Source of the DNA: CAZMRF01 sp964568735
GTDB lineage: Bacteria > Acidobacteriota > Polarisedimenticolia > JACPZX01
Reading direction: 5' to 3'
Assembly (NCBI GenBank): GCA_964568735.1
Contig: CAZMRF010000062.1
Coordinates: 1 to 30,856, forward strand
DNA: 30,856 nt
Position numbers and translations under genes: made by a program. The notes beneath the pieces were generated by a model. The model did not search any database and was not told where the DNA came from. It saw nothing but the letters and a program-made list of their open reading frames with translations. Below are positions 1 through 7,646 of the stretch, one piece after another. Positions within the stretch are counted from its first letter, which is position 1. Every line of letters starts with the position of its first letter.

Positions 1-55
1 CGCCGTAGAGGCTGTAGTGGAAGCCATGCTTGTCAATGGCGTTGTAGGCGCCGCT
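1..55 (-). pseudogene. 3' part of secreted-protein gene split by the IS element
   Basis: Read on the minus strand in the frame that continues across the insertion, these bases encode SGAYNAIDKHGFHYSLYG and run off the window edge. The segment begins with the ten bases that are duplicated at the other side of the insertion sequence. Removing the element and one duplicate joins it to the fragment at 1507-2048, giving ...TMFSGAYNAID.... The function of the protein is not recognised. The remainder of the gene lies outside the window. Confidence 0.7.
46..55. repeat. left target-site duplication of the IS4-family element
   Basis: AGGCGCCGCT, identical to 1507-1516. The ten-base length fits IS4-family insertions, which usually duplicate about 9-13 bp. 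It marks the exact left boundary of the element. Confidence 0.85.
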
Positions 56-1506
56 CATCGGTAGGATCTTATAAGTTGTTGAGAACAGATCACTTACAGG
101 ATCGGTGAATTGACTCTATTGAGAAGATCAACGGCGACCTGCCATCCTATCTGTTGGCGTAGGAAACAAGACGATAGGAAGGAGGCCGCCGTTGAACCAG
201 ACACATCTTACCAGATTCGCCGATGCTCTCCGAGTCCTTCTGGGCTGGGACAACCTCACCGCGTTGGCCCGAAGGACTGGCTACTGCCAGCGACTCCGCG
301 CCATCACACCGCAGGCTCTCGTGTGCGCCCTCATCGAGACCCTGGGGGGCCGTCCCGTTCGTTCGGTGGCGGACATCGTCAGGGGCTTCAACTCCCTGAC
401 CGGTCGGAAGATCCGCTACAAACCCTTCCACAACAGGCTCGTCAAGCGCCAGTTCCCCATCTTCCTCCGGGAGGTCTTCCTCGCCGTCGTGCTCCAGTCC
501 TCTTACAACGTCCTGCGCCTGAGCCTGCGCAACAAGCTGAGGCGCTTCGACGACGTGCTCATCCAGGACGGCTCCTCCTTCGCCGTCCACGACGACCTGC
601 GCAAGATCTTCGGCGGCCGCTTCACCAAGGTTCGCCCGGCCGCCGTGGAGCTGCACGTGCTGATGAGCCTGCGGCACGACCAGGTCTGCCGTGCCGCGGT
701 GGCCCCCGACAAACAGGGCGAGCGGGACTTCCTGCCGGCCCCCGAGGAGCTCCGGGGCAAGCTCCTTCTGGCCGACCGCGGCTACCAAGATCTTCGTTAC
801 TGGGGGCGGGTGAAGGCTTCCGGAGGGTTTTTTCTGATGCGGGCCAAGAGCGACCTCAACCCGCACATCATCCGGATCTGCGCATCCTCGCGCGCAGAGC
901 GACGCCGCTTCGAAGGCAAACGGCTCCAGCAGGTGCTGCATGGTCTGCCCCGGCGGCGCCTGGATCTCGATGTGGAGTGGGAACGGCCCGGTGGCGTTCG
1001 CCTTCGGTTGCGGATGCTCCTCGTGTGGACGCCCAAGGGCGAACGTACGATCCTCGTGACCAACGTGTCCCGAGCGGTGCTGAGCGCGAAGGAGGTTGCG
1101 CAGCTCTACAGGCTCCGCTGGCAGATCGAGTTGGTGTTCAAGGAATGGAAGTCCCACGCCAACCTTCACGAGTTCGCCAGTGCGAAACCGGCCCTCGTCG
1201 AGGGGCTCATCTGGGCCAGTCTCACCGCGGCGGCACTGAAGCGGGCGTTGGCCCACGTCAGCCAACGAAGCGGGGCTCCGGCGCCGATCTCTACACTCAT
1301 CACGGCCGCGTGCGGGGCACACATCCTGCCAACTCTCCTGCGCTGCGCCGTGAGCGGCTTCAGCAACCTCGAGTCCATCATCGAGACAACCATCCGCTTC
1401 CTATGGAACAATGCTCCACGCGCCCATCCCCGCCGCGACCGTCGCCTCGGACGGATGCAATTCGGTGTGGAATACGTTCGATTGCGAGCTTAAGTACCAA
1501 CGTATG
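56..1506 (+). mobile_element. complete IS4-family insertion sequence, 1451 bp
   Basis: The element lies between two identical 10-bp direct repeats and carries a single full-length transposase. Its ends form imperfect inverted repeats: the left end starts CATCGGTAGGATCTTA and the right end, read inward, starts CATACGTTGGTACTTA, so 10 of 16 positions match. Ends beginning with CAT and containing CTTA are seen in several IS4-family members. The length is within the usual family range. The intact transposase and the exact target duplication suggest a recent insertion. The reading frame of the host gene is restored when the element and one duplicate are removed, which confirms the boundaries. Confidence 0.88.
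192..1493 (+). CDS. IS4-family DDE transposase
   Basis: This 433-residue enzyme would cut and join the ends of the surrounding element. The catalytic triad is visible: Asp126 in IQDGSS, Asp195 in LADRGY, and Glu313 in the signature Y306-x2-R309-x3-E313-x6-K320. That spacing is the YREK motif typical of IS4-family enzymes. The N-terminal 100 residues are basic and probably bind the terminal repeats. The start is TTG at 192, chosen because a strong AAGGAGG at 179-185 lies six bases upstream and the next residues (NQTHLTRFADAL) look like a family N-terminus. No frameshift or internal stop is seen, so the gene should be active. It is the only gene in the element. Confidence 0.92.
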   Translation: MNQTHLTRFADALRVLLGWDNLTALARRTGYCQRLRAITPQALVCALIETLGGRPVRSVADIVRGFNSLTGRKIRYKPFHNRLVKRQFPIFLREVFLAVVLQSSYNVLRLSLRNKLRRFDDVLIQDGSSFAVHDDLRKIFGGRFTKVRPAAVELHVLMSLRHDQVCRAAVAPDKQGERDFLPAPEELRGKLLLADRGYQDLRYWGRVKASGGFFLMRAKSDLNPHIIRICASSRAERRRFEGKRLQQVLHGLPRRRLDLDVEWERPGGVRLRLRMLLVWTPKGERTILVTNVSRAVLSAKEVAQLYRLRWQIELVFKEWKSHANLHEFASAKPALVEGLIWASLTAAALKRALAHVSQRSGAPAPISTLITAACGAHILPTLLRCAVSGFSNLESIIETTIRFLWNNAPRAHPRRDRRLGRMQFGVEYVRLRA

Positions 1507-1516
1507 AGGCGCCGCT
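1507..1516. repeat. right target-site duplication of the IS4-family element
   Basis: AGGCGCCGCT, identical to 46-55. It marks the right boundary of the insertion and belongs to the coding sequence of the disrupted gene. Confidence 0.85.
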
Positions 1517-2048
1517 AAACATCGTTTGGATGTTGATCCCAAATTCCGCGTCCAACCGCTTGGAGAGTGCGATGAGCGCCGCGTCGTCCTTGGCGCGCCG
1601 CGCCTTGTTCACCTCGGCCAGCACCGCTTGGATCTTTTCGGGTGACGCCTTCTTCGCGAGTTCCTCCAAGCCGGGGTAGGGCATGAAGGAAATGTGCTCG
1701 AAGGCCTCCCCCGTGGCGAGGATCTTCTCGATCCCGTTGAAGCCGCTGGCGATCAGAACGGTGTCGTTCCCGATCTTCTTGATCGTCGGGTTCGCCGTGA
1801 AGACCGTCGGCAGCGTCTTGACCTGCTCTGCGGTGAGTTTCCCGCCCTTGGTCGGTCCCGCATGGAGCACGGAGTCGGTCTGCGCCGCGTTGTGGTGCGT
1901 GGTCGGATAGACGCTGTCGGTCAGCCACGGATTTCGGGCGGGCATGTTCGGGGGGGGGTGTCTCCTGGGCTGCGACCGGCAGCGTGATGGCTAGCGCGCC
2001 CACCCAAACGAGCGCGGCGGCGAAGATTCGTGTGCATGTGGTTTTCAT
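1507..2048 (-). pseudogene. 5' part of secreted-protein gene, IS-interrupted and frameshifted
   Basis: The start ATG at 2048 follows a GGAG six bases upstream and opens an N-terminal signal peptide (MKTTCTRIF, then a hydrophobic stretch ending LPVAAQE). After TPPP the frame shifts at a run of nine C on the coding strand (1950-1958). With eight C the protein would read ...QETPPPNMPARNPWLTDSVYP and continue as an unbroken frame to the insertion point. The downstream part (KLTAEQVKTLP, NPTIKKIGNDTVLIASGF, GEAFEHISFMPYPG) looks like genuine protein with a helical, lysine-rich segment afterwards. I do not recognise the family. The insertion truncates it at TMFSGA, adding a short tail from the element before a stop. 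The C-run shift could be a sequencing error, whereas the insertion is unambiguous. The gene lies just downstream of an attC site and may itself be a cassette gene. Confidence 0.75.
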
Positions 2049-2093
2049 CGGTATCTCCAAGTGGTTGCGTGCGTGATGAGGCGTCTCATGGCC

Positions 2094-2192
2094 AGCTAAC
2101 GCCCCGCATCAGGCGCGGCGGGCGAGACCGGACGTTCACTGTCCAGGGCTCGCGCGCCCGTGCCCGCCGTCGCCTGAATGCCGATGTTAGCC
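2094..2192 (-). other. attC: integron attC recombination site
   Basis: Outer arms GCTAAC (2095-2100) and GTTAGC (2186-2191) are perfect inverted repeats with the R''/R' core AAC...GTT. After a short unpaired spacer (GCCCC on one side, four bases on the other) come paired L arms: GCAT, CAGGCG (2110-2115) with CGCCTG (2171-2176), then CGGCGGGC with GCCCGCCG. The minus-strand arm following R'' has two extra unpaired bases (a T and an A), the pattern of extrahelical bases that sets attC orientation. A further GGAC/GTCC stem (2130-2133, 2141-2144) lies in the loop. The stop codon TAA of the adjacent gene sits inside R'', as is usual for integron cassettes. Length, symmetry and orientation all agree with a minus-strand cassette. 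Confidence 0.82.
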
Positions 2193-2756
2193 CGCTTCTC
2201 TGTTGTTACCGATGTCGATCTCGCGCGGCCCCTCTCGACGAGGACTGACCTTCCGCAGAACCCTAAATCGAAAAAGCTCCCAGGCAAACTGGGGCAGCGA
2301 CAATACTACGCGGTCGATGTTTCGAAAGCGCACACGCGTGATCGACCCAGCGGTCGTCACAAGTCGAAACACCACATACCACAAGAACTCGAACGCCTCG
2401 TCCACCGCCGCCTCAGCCTTCAGGGTATGCGGCTGATGTGGTGGAAGGCCGCGGTCTGAACCTCGAATGTGAAACACTGCCGCTCGTCGGTGACGCGCCA
2501 GCGTATAGCCAGACATGCTGATCTCAGGTCGCAACGCGATCGGTCGGCCGCCCAGGTTCGTGACTTCGATTGTGAACTCAACCATCTCGCCTCGAGGTCC
2601 ACCCCAAGTCTTCTTGTCCAGGAACCTCACCTCAAGCCGTGTGCGGTCCCGATAGAGCTTGAACCAGTAGAGAAGACCACCGGAGCCTCCAACGACCGTC
2701 AGCACGCGCAGGGGGTCGTCCAGAAAGTACTGCATGAGTACATTTAGGTCTGGCAT
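2187..2756 (-). CDS. small membrane-anchored protein in an integron gene cassette, unknown function
   Basis: The 189-residue protein begins with about 12 residues, then a hydrophobic segment (DDPLRVLTVVGGSGGLLYWFKL) that probably spans the membrane once. It is followed by a predicted beta-rich domain with EFTIEVTNLGGRPIALRPEI, a pattern common in immunoglobulin-like domains of unknown function, and a basic C-terminus. No family is recognised. ATG at 2756 was preferred over an in-frame TTG at 2771; neither has a clear ribosome site, which is common in cassette genes. The stop lies inside the attC R'' box, so gene and attC form one cassette of about 710 bp. Base composition is less GC-rich than in neighbouring chromosomal genes, fitting acquisition. 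Confidence 0.7.
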   Translation of the reverse strand: MPDLNVLMQYFLDDPLRVLTVVGGSGGLLYWFKLYRDRTRLEVRFLDKKTWGGPRGEMVEFTIEVTNLGGRPIALRPEISMSGYTLARHRRAAVFHIRGSDRGLPPHQPHTLKAEAAVDEAFEFLWYVVFRLVTTAGSITRVRFRNIDRVVLSLPQFAWELFRFRVLRKVSPRREGPREIDIGNNREAG

Positions 2757-3009
2757 CGATGGGCACCGCAATCATCGTGCAACGCTTTGAGCAGGTTCAC
2801 AGCCGGGCTAACTGTAAATGGTCAGAACTCTGTAGGGGAATACGCGGCGGGTAAGTGTCGCGTATGCCGGCTGGTCGGTTCGGCCGATCCGTCAACGCAT
2901 ACTGAGCGCGGCTTTTCCATTGGAAACCCGCCGGACATGATATCAGGATACGCAGCGGGAAACCGCCGTGAATGCTCTGAGCCGTGCTCACGGGCGCCGG
3001 CATGGCGCG
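2757..3009. other. cassette leader and flank; no gene seen
   Basis: On the minus strand GTTAGCCC occurs at 2805-2812, about 50 bases before the cassette start codon. It resembles the GTTRRRY core where a cassette joins the preceding site. No matching second arm is present to the right, so it would be an attI or a secondary insertion point rather than another attC. A 7-bp inverted repeat (ATACGCG and CGCGTAT, about 2840-2865) is also present. Nothing else coding is supported before the end of the TPR-protease gene at 3010. Confidence 0.45.
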
Positions 3010-4578
3010 TCAGCGATCGGCGGGATCAAGTCTGATGGAATTGGTCTGGTAGTCAATCTCGAGCGCGAACGGCTCGAGCTCGGGGAAGCCGATCACGAGG
3101 TAGACCTCGGACTCCAGCGCGCGGCTGAAGTGAGAGAGGTTCACGCTGGGCAGGCCGTTGGCCTGGAACTCCTTTCCGCCGAAGCCGAGCGTCGCGGACC
3201 GGATGGTCTTTCGATCCATGGCTCCGGCAAGGCCGAAGGAGCGGCCCGCCGAGAGAGCCGCGGGCAGAACCTCGATGTCCGGGACGCGGGGTGCGGCCGA
3301 GTAGGACGACAGGGACGAGCTGGCGCCCGTGTCCACCATCGCGTTGAGGGTCACGCCGTTGAGCTGCGCGGGGACGACGATTTGACCGCCGACGTTGCGG
3401 AAGCTCATGGTGATCCGACCCGTCGCGACTTTCTCTCCAGTCGGCGGCGCTTCCGGAGTCCCAGATTGGGCCCCGCGCGCGCGATCGGGCTCGCTCCCCT
3501 CGCTGCCCGGCTCCCCGCCCCTGGGCCGCAGCGAGAGCGTCCCCCTGCGGAGATCGATTCGAATCAGAAACGCGCCGAAGAGCGACGGGCCGATGAGCCC
3601 CTCCTCGGGCCCTTGCGGCTCGGCGATGGAGGCCGCGACGTTGCGGAGCGCCACTCCTCCCAGGCTCACCTCGCGGATCAGGACGAGGTCGCCGCCGACC
3701 GTTCCCTTGCCTCCCATTCCCACGATCTCGAAGGGGCGGATCACCTCCACCTTCGCATTCTTCGCGAGGCGCGGGGAGAGGGTCATCCCCGTGGCGCCGG
3801 TGTCGAAGGCGAAGCGCGCTCCCTTCACCTTGTTCAGGTCGGCCTTGATGAAGGCCTGCCCGCGCAGGACGTTCATCGGCAGATCCATTGGCTCGGCCCG
3901 GACGACCTCGCTCAGCGGCTCGTCGCCGAGGTGCTTCAGGAGCGCGACCCACGCCGCCACGTTCTTGCGGATTCGCTCCTCGTCGGGGCCGGCCAGCTCC
4001 AGGTAGCGCTCCATCATGGTGATCGCGTCCGCGCGCCGGGCGAGGTGGTTGGCGAGGGTGCGGACGTAGAGAGGCCTGTCGGGCTCGAGAGCCGCTGCAC
4101 GGTGGAAGAAGGCCGCCGCCTCTCCGTACCGGCCCAACGTGCGCAGGATCCGGCCCACGCCGAAGTGGCCCGCGGCACATCCGTCGTCGAGCGCGATGGA
4201 GCGGCGGTACTCCGCCTCGGCTTCCTCGAAGTCGCCCCTTCGGTAGAGCGCGTCACCGAGGAAGGCATGCGCGCGGCCATCCCCCGCATCCTCCTCGACG
4301 ATGCGCCTTGCCTCCGCGAGAGCGGCCTCGTAGTCGTTCTTGTCGAGCAGCTCCCGCGCGACGGCGATGCGCGACTCGATGGAGGGAGGCTGGGGTGCAG
4401 GGGCGGCCGCGACGAGCTGACCGGGCGCCTCTCGAGCCGAGGGAGTCTCCTCAGGCGCGACCCCCCGCGCTGGAAGGACGATTGCGGCGAATGCGGAAAG
4501 CAGAATCGCGATTACCCTGAGCCGAGTTCTCCCACTCAGGCCGATCCATCGGGAGGCCGTGCGTTCCCTGCGCGTCAT
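3010..4578 (-). CDS. exported TPR protein with two retropepsin-like aspartyl protease domains
   Basis: The 522-residue protein has a basic N-terminus and one hydrophobic segment (residues 20-39), probably a signal anchor or signal peptide. TPR-type helices follow at about residues 66-200, with repeats such as AHAFLGDALYRRGDFEEAEAEY and GHFGVGRILRTLGRYGEAAA. Two retropepsin-like folds come next: the first has FDTGATG with Asp259, the second VDTGASS with Asp416. They are separated by a Pro/Gly/Glu-rich linker (about 350-385). Retropepsins act as dimers with one Asp per subunit, so two tandem domains could form one active site within a chain. Both D-T/S-G motifs are intact. The start ATG overlaps the tldE stop by one base (TAATG), so translation is coupled to tldD-tldE. 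A role in periplasmic processing of peptides or modified proteins is inference. Confidence 0.85.
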   Translation of the reverse strand: MTRRERTASRWIGLSGRTRLRVIAILLSAFAAIVLPARGVAPEETPSAREAPGQLVAAAPAPQPPSIESRIAVARELLDKNDYEAALAEARRIVEEDAGDGRAHAFLGDALYRRGDFEEAEAEYRRSIALDDGCAAGHFGVGRILRTLGRYGEAAAFFHRAAALEPDRPLYVRTLANHLARRADAITMMERYLELAGPDEERIRKNVAAWVALLKHLGDEPLSEVVRAEPMDLPMNVLRGQAFIKADLNKVKGARFAFDTGATGMTLSPRLAKNAKVEVIRPFEIVGMGGKGTVGGDLVLIREVSLGGVALRNVAASIAEPQGPEEGLIGPSLFGAFLIRIDLRRGTLSLRPRGGEPGSEGSEPDRARGAQSGTPEAPPTGEKVATGRITMSFRNVGGQIVVPAQLNGVTLNAMVDTGASSSLSSYSAAPRVPDIEVLPAALSAGRSFGLAGAMDRKTIRSATLGFGGKEFQANGLPSVNLSHFSRALESEVYLVIGFPELEPFALEIDYQTNSIRLDPADR

Positions 4579-5966
4579 TACGATGATCTCACCGGCGCGC
4601 GCTTGATGAGGAGCGATGGGGCGCCGAAGGATCCCCGTCGGTGAGTGAAGGCGAAGTCGGAGCCGGCGGAGTCCACCTCGCAGAGAAGCTCGCGGAGGGT
4701 TCCGGCCAGCCAGCCGCCGGCGAGGGGGGCCTCGGGGCGCCCCGCCTGGATCCAGCGTCCGCTGAAGGGGACGGCAAAAGGAGTATCGGGATCGCGCAGG
4801 GGAGGGATCCGCCCCAGGGCGCTGACCCGGAGTCCCTGCCGGATCGACGCTTGCAGCTCCACGGGGCTCGCCGCCCCCGGGTTGATGAACATGTTGGTGG
4901 GGCCGAGCAGCGGAGGATCCCTGAACGATCCGCGCACGGCATTGCCGGTGGAGCCGGACTTTCCGCCCTCGGAGGTCAGGTCACGGAGAAGGTCCACCAC
5001 GACTCCGCGATCCACGATGAGCGTGCGGCGTGTCACCGTCCCTTCGCCGTCGAAAGGGGCCGACGCGACGCCTCCGGGGAGGCGGCCGTCGTCGGAGAGC
5101 GTGACGGCATGCGAGGCCACGCGCTCACCCGGATGAACCCGGGACTCCTCTCCTGCATCGCCTCCCGCGCTCCGATGCTTCGCCTGCCCGAGCATCCCCG
5201 CCAGCGCCGCGACGAGCTCGGCCGCCGCGGCGGGCGCTAGGAGGACGGTGTGGATCCCGGAGGGAGGTACGCGCGGCTCGCGGCGCTCCTCGAGAAGGGC
5301 AGCCGCTTCGGCCGCCGCCGAGTCGGGCGACAGCCCGCGGAGGCTCCGCGAGGCGCGCACGGTGCGCGTGGCTGACGGACTCTCGTCGCCTTCGCCCGAG
5401 AGCGTGAGATCCAGGCGGGCCAGGGTCTGCCGGTAGGAGCCCTCGAAGCCCGACGTATTCCACAGCCGCACGGCGGAGACGACCCCCTGGAGGCGCAGCT
5501 GTCTGAGATTATTTCCGGTGGCGGCCGAGGCCAGCCCCCGAATCTCCTCGGCGGATTGGAGAAAGGAGTCCAGGGGCGCGTCCAGATCCGGATCGAAGAG
5601 GCCCAGTCCGCGGCCGTCCGCACCCGCCCCTCCGGGAAGGCCGGGGAGGGCCCGCTCGGCCGAAAGCGAAGCGGCGGCCACCGTGCGCCGCGCCAGGGAG
5701 CGCAGCGTCTCCACCGAGTCCGCCGCGGGAGGTGTCCCTTCCGCGAACGTTACCTCGCGGAGCGTGAGGGCGCCGAAGGCGGAGCGGCCGTCCGGGAGGA
5801 AGACCCGAAGCGCGAGCCCGCGCTCCACGCTCTCTCCGCTCGCCCCGTGCGGAAGGGTCGTCTCGCGAGCCCGCGATTCCTTCGTGAGCAGGTCAGCAGC
5901 GATCGCGCCACGGCCGACGGCCTCGTCGAGCGCCGCGTCGGCGAACCATGGGCGGGAGCCGCTCAA
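4578..5966 (-). CDS. tldE: TldE/PmbA-family subunit of the TldD-TldE metalloprotease
   Basis: The protein aligns in character with the TldD/PmbA family: SGNNLRQ, an EGTVTRRTLIVDRGVVVDLL segment, GPTNMFINPG and the family-typical C-terminus with FSGRWIQAG and GGWLAGTL. No HExxxH motif is present, as expected for the non-metal subunit TldE, which pairs with TldD in a cytoplasmic protease that trims peptides such as microcin precursors. The frame is open upstream to 6140, but those residues lie over the end of tldD and are Arg/Pro-rich noise. I chose TTG at 5966, which overlaps the tldD stop (TTGA) and starts just before SGSRPWFADAALDEA. That gives 462 residues, close to the family length. Gene order tldD-tldE with coupled translation supports a heteromeric product. 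Confidence 0.88.
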   Translation of the reverse strand: MSGSRPWFADAALDEAVGRGAIAADLLTKESRARETTLPHGASGESVERGLALRVFLPDGRSAFGALTLREVTFAEGTPPAADSVETLRSLARRTVAAASLSAERALPGLPGGAGADGRGLGLFDPDLDAPLDSFLQSAEEIRGLASAATGNNLRQLRLQGVVSAVRLWNTSGFEGSYRQTLARLDLTLSGEGDESPSATRTVRASRSLRGLSPDSAAAEAAALLEERREPRVPPSGIHTVLLAPAAAAELVAALAGMLGQAKHRSAGGDAGEESRVHPGERVASHAVTLSDDGRLPGGVASAPFDGEGTVTRRTLIVDRGVVVDLLRDLTSEGGKSGSTGNAVRGSFRDPPLLGPTNMFINPGAASPVELQASIRQGLRVSALGRIPPLRDPDTPFAVPFSGRWIQAGRPEAPLAGGWLAGTLRELLCEVDSAGSDFAFTHRRGSFGAPSLLIKRAPVRSS

Positions 5967-7411
5967 GGCGCCACCCCCGGGTGGATCTTCAGACGCGCGA
6001 CCCGGAGCGAGGGGAAGGTCTGCCCCACGGGGACGATCTGATCTTCCTTGATACAGAGGCCCGCTCCTCGGTCCACCTCTGCGTCGGAACCGACCCCTTC
6101 GATCCCGGCGAGAAGCTCGAGACATGAGCCGGCAAGCCACCCGCCCGCCACGGGATGGGAGAGGCGGCCGCCCTCGATGAGGCGCCCCGACTCGATCTCG
6201 AGCCGGAATCGGCCGAGCCGGGGATCCACCTGCCCGCGGCCCAGCCGCTCGACGAAGATCCCCCGCTGGATCCCCCGCGGCAGCTCGGCGGGATCCACCT
6301 CTCCGGCCGCCATCACGAGGTTGCTCATGCGCGGGAGAGCGCCCTGCCGGTAGGACTCGCGGCGAGCGTTGCCCGAGGAGACTCCGCCCAGGAGCGCCGC
6401 CGTGCGCCTGTCGGTGAGGTAGCCGGTCAGGCAGCCCTCCTCGAAGAGCACGTTGACGCTGGTTCCCTCGCCCTCGTCGTCCACGTTCATGTGGATGCGC
6501 CCCTCGCGCCCCAGGGGATCATCGAGGATGGTCACGATCCCGGGCGCCAGCCTCTCGCCGATGCGCCCTGCGAAGGGGGACGTTCGCGCCGCGATCAGGT
6601 CTCCTTCCAGGAGATGTCCGCAGATCTCGTGGATCAGGATGCCCGCGGCCGAGGGAGAGAAGACGGCGGGAGCTTCCATCGCCTGCAAGGTGATGGCCTC
6701 CGCGCGATCGGAGGCTCGGCGAAGCGCCTCCTCGAAGAGCCCTTCCAGCGGCGCGAGAGCGGTCTCGTCGGGGTCGCTCGGGGAGGGAAGCCAGCAGGCC
6801 GCCTCCCCTTGCACGATGCGCCCGTCCCGATCCAGGACGGCGACCACGCGGATCTCCACGTGGGATCGTGCGAGGGCGGCCGAGGGATCCATGGGGCTTG
6901 ACGGAACCGCCGGGAGGGGGAGGGACTCGCGGCGCGCGATCCGGACGGCGCCGAGGGAGATCCGCGCCTCCCAGCGGACCGTCCGGATCCGGAAGCCTGC
7001 GGGTGGGACGGCGCGCTCCTGACGCTGCATCCTCGCGCGGATCGGAGCCGCCCAGGCGGCCGCCCTTCCGGCGAGCAGCAGCGGGTCGGAGGTCTCGAGC
7101 GGGGTCTTGATTCCTCCCATCATTCTCACGAATCGATCCAGGACGGAATCGGCCGGGACGTCGATGACGGAGAAGAAAGCACCGGCAGGGGAGAGCCCTT
7201 CGACCCGGCACCCGACCTCCTCGACGAGGCGGGGAGGCGCCTCGACTCCGTCCTCGCGCTTCAGCGTCAGAGTGGCGCGCGTCTCGGTGCAGAGGAGGTC
7301 GGGGAGGAACTCCTCGGGCAACGCGACCGGAAGCGGCTCGGGAGGTGAGGCGGCGGCCAGCGGCAGGCGCGCAGCTCTGTCGCCTCGGTGTGTGGACTCG
7401 CGCGCGCCCAT
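5963..7411 (-). CDS. tldD: TldD metalloprotease catalytic subunit
   Basis: At 482 residues this matches the usual TldD length. The zinc-binding HEICGH motif (His261, Glu262, His266) has the HExxxH pattern of TldD and is followed by LLEGD, another family feature. Further downstream are DDPLGREGRIHMNVDDEGE and RMSNLVMAAGE, both typical. TldD forms a heterocomplex with TldE and degrades unfolded or leader peptides in the cytoplasm. The ATG at 7411 has an AGAGGA about eight bases upstream. The first 25 residues are rich in Arg, Ala and Pro and do not resemble the family, so the true start could be a little downstream. It is the first gene of the minus-strand operon tldD-tldE-TPR protease; no clear promoter is seen between 7412 and 7500. 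Confidence 0.93.
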   Translation of the reverse strand: MGARESTHRGDRAARLPLAAASPPEPLPVALPEEFLPDLLCTETRATLTLKREDGVEAPPRLVEEVGCRVEGLSPAGAFFSVIDVPADSVLDRFVRMMGGIKTPLETSDPLLLAGRAAAWAAPIRARMQRQERAVPPAGFRIRTVRWEARISLGAVRIARRESLPLPAVPSSPMDPSAALARSHVEIRVVAVLDRDGRIVQGEAACWLPSPSDPDETALAPLEGLFEEALRRASDRAEAITLQAMEAPAVFSPSAAGILIHEICGHLLEGDLIAARTSPFAGRIGERLAPGIVTILDDPLGREGRIHMNVDDEGEGTSVNVLFEEGCLTGYLTDRRTAALLGGVSSGNARRESYRQGALPRMSNLVMAAGEVDPAELPRGIQRGIFVERLGRGQVDPRLGRFRLEIESGRLIEGGRLSHPVAGGWLAGSCLELLAGIEGVGSDAEVDRGAGLCIKEDQIVPVGQTFPSLRVARLKIHPGVAP

Positions 7412-7611
7412 CGGGTGATCCTCTGCCTCGCGAGTGAGGGTTGGAGCGAAGGGGGATAGCTGCAGCGCAGACCCGAATCGTATCCCGCGGCCACCCCGTC
7501 CTTCAATGGGGATGAGGCCAGCGCGCGCGCTTCACTCCATCGATGGGCATGGGCCTCTCCCAGCCGCTCGAGGCAGCGGCCGGACATCGCCGTGGCTGCG
7601 AGGAAGCCCGA

Positions 7612-7640
7612 TTGACTAGCCGGCGAGGCGCCCCTAGCAT
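7612..7640 (+). promoter_or_regulatory. sigma70-type promoter giving a near-leaderless btuC transcript
   Basis: TTGACT at 7612-7617 and TAGCAT at 7635-7640 are separated by exactly 17 bases. Transcription should begin about 6-8 bases after the -10, that is at or beside the ATG at 7647. No ribosome-binding sequence precedes that ATG, which fits a leaderless mRNA. No cobalamin riboswitch elements are seen in 7412-7646. Confidence 0.55.
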
Positions 7641-7646
7641 CGCGCC

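Noticed and set aside
2807..2884. Second attC site right of the cassette, using GCTAAC and a GTTCGGC
   Set aside because: The inner arms do not pair and the right core departs from consensus. Only a single GTTAGCC boundary is supported.
2968..4644. 558-codon open frame on plus opposite the TPR-protease gene
   Set aside because: It is a GC-rich antisense frame; the minus strand encodes clear TPR and aspartyl protease motifs.
5967..6140. Upstream extension of tldE to 6140
   Set aside because: The extra residues overlap the tldD C-terminus in another frame and are Arg/Pro-rich; a TTGA overlap start fits the family length.
7412..7646. Cobalamin riboswitch ahead of the btuC-like gene
   Set aside because: No B12 box or CCACTG element is present, and a promoter lies immediately before the start codon.
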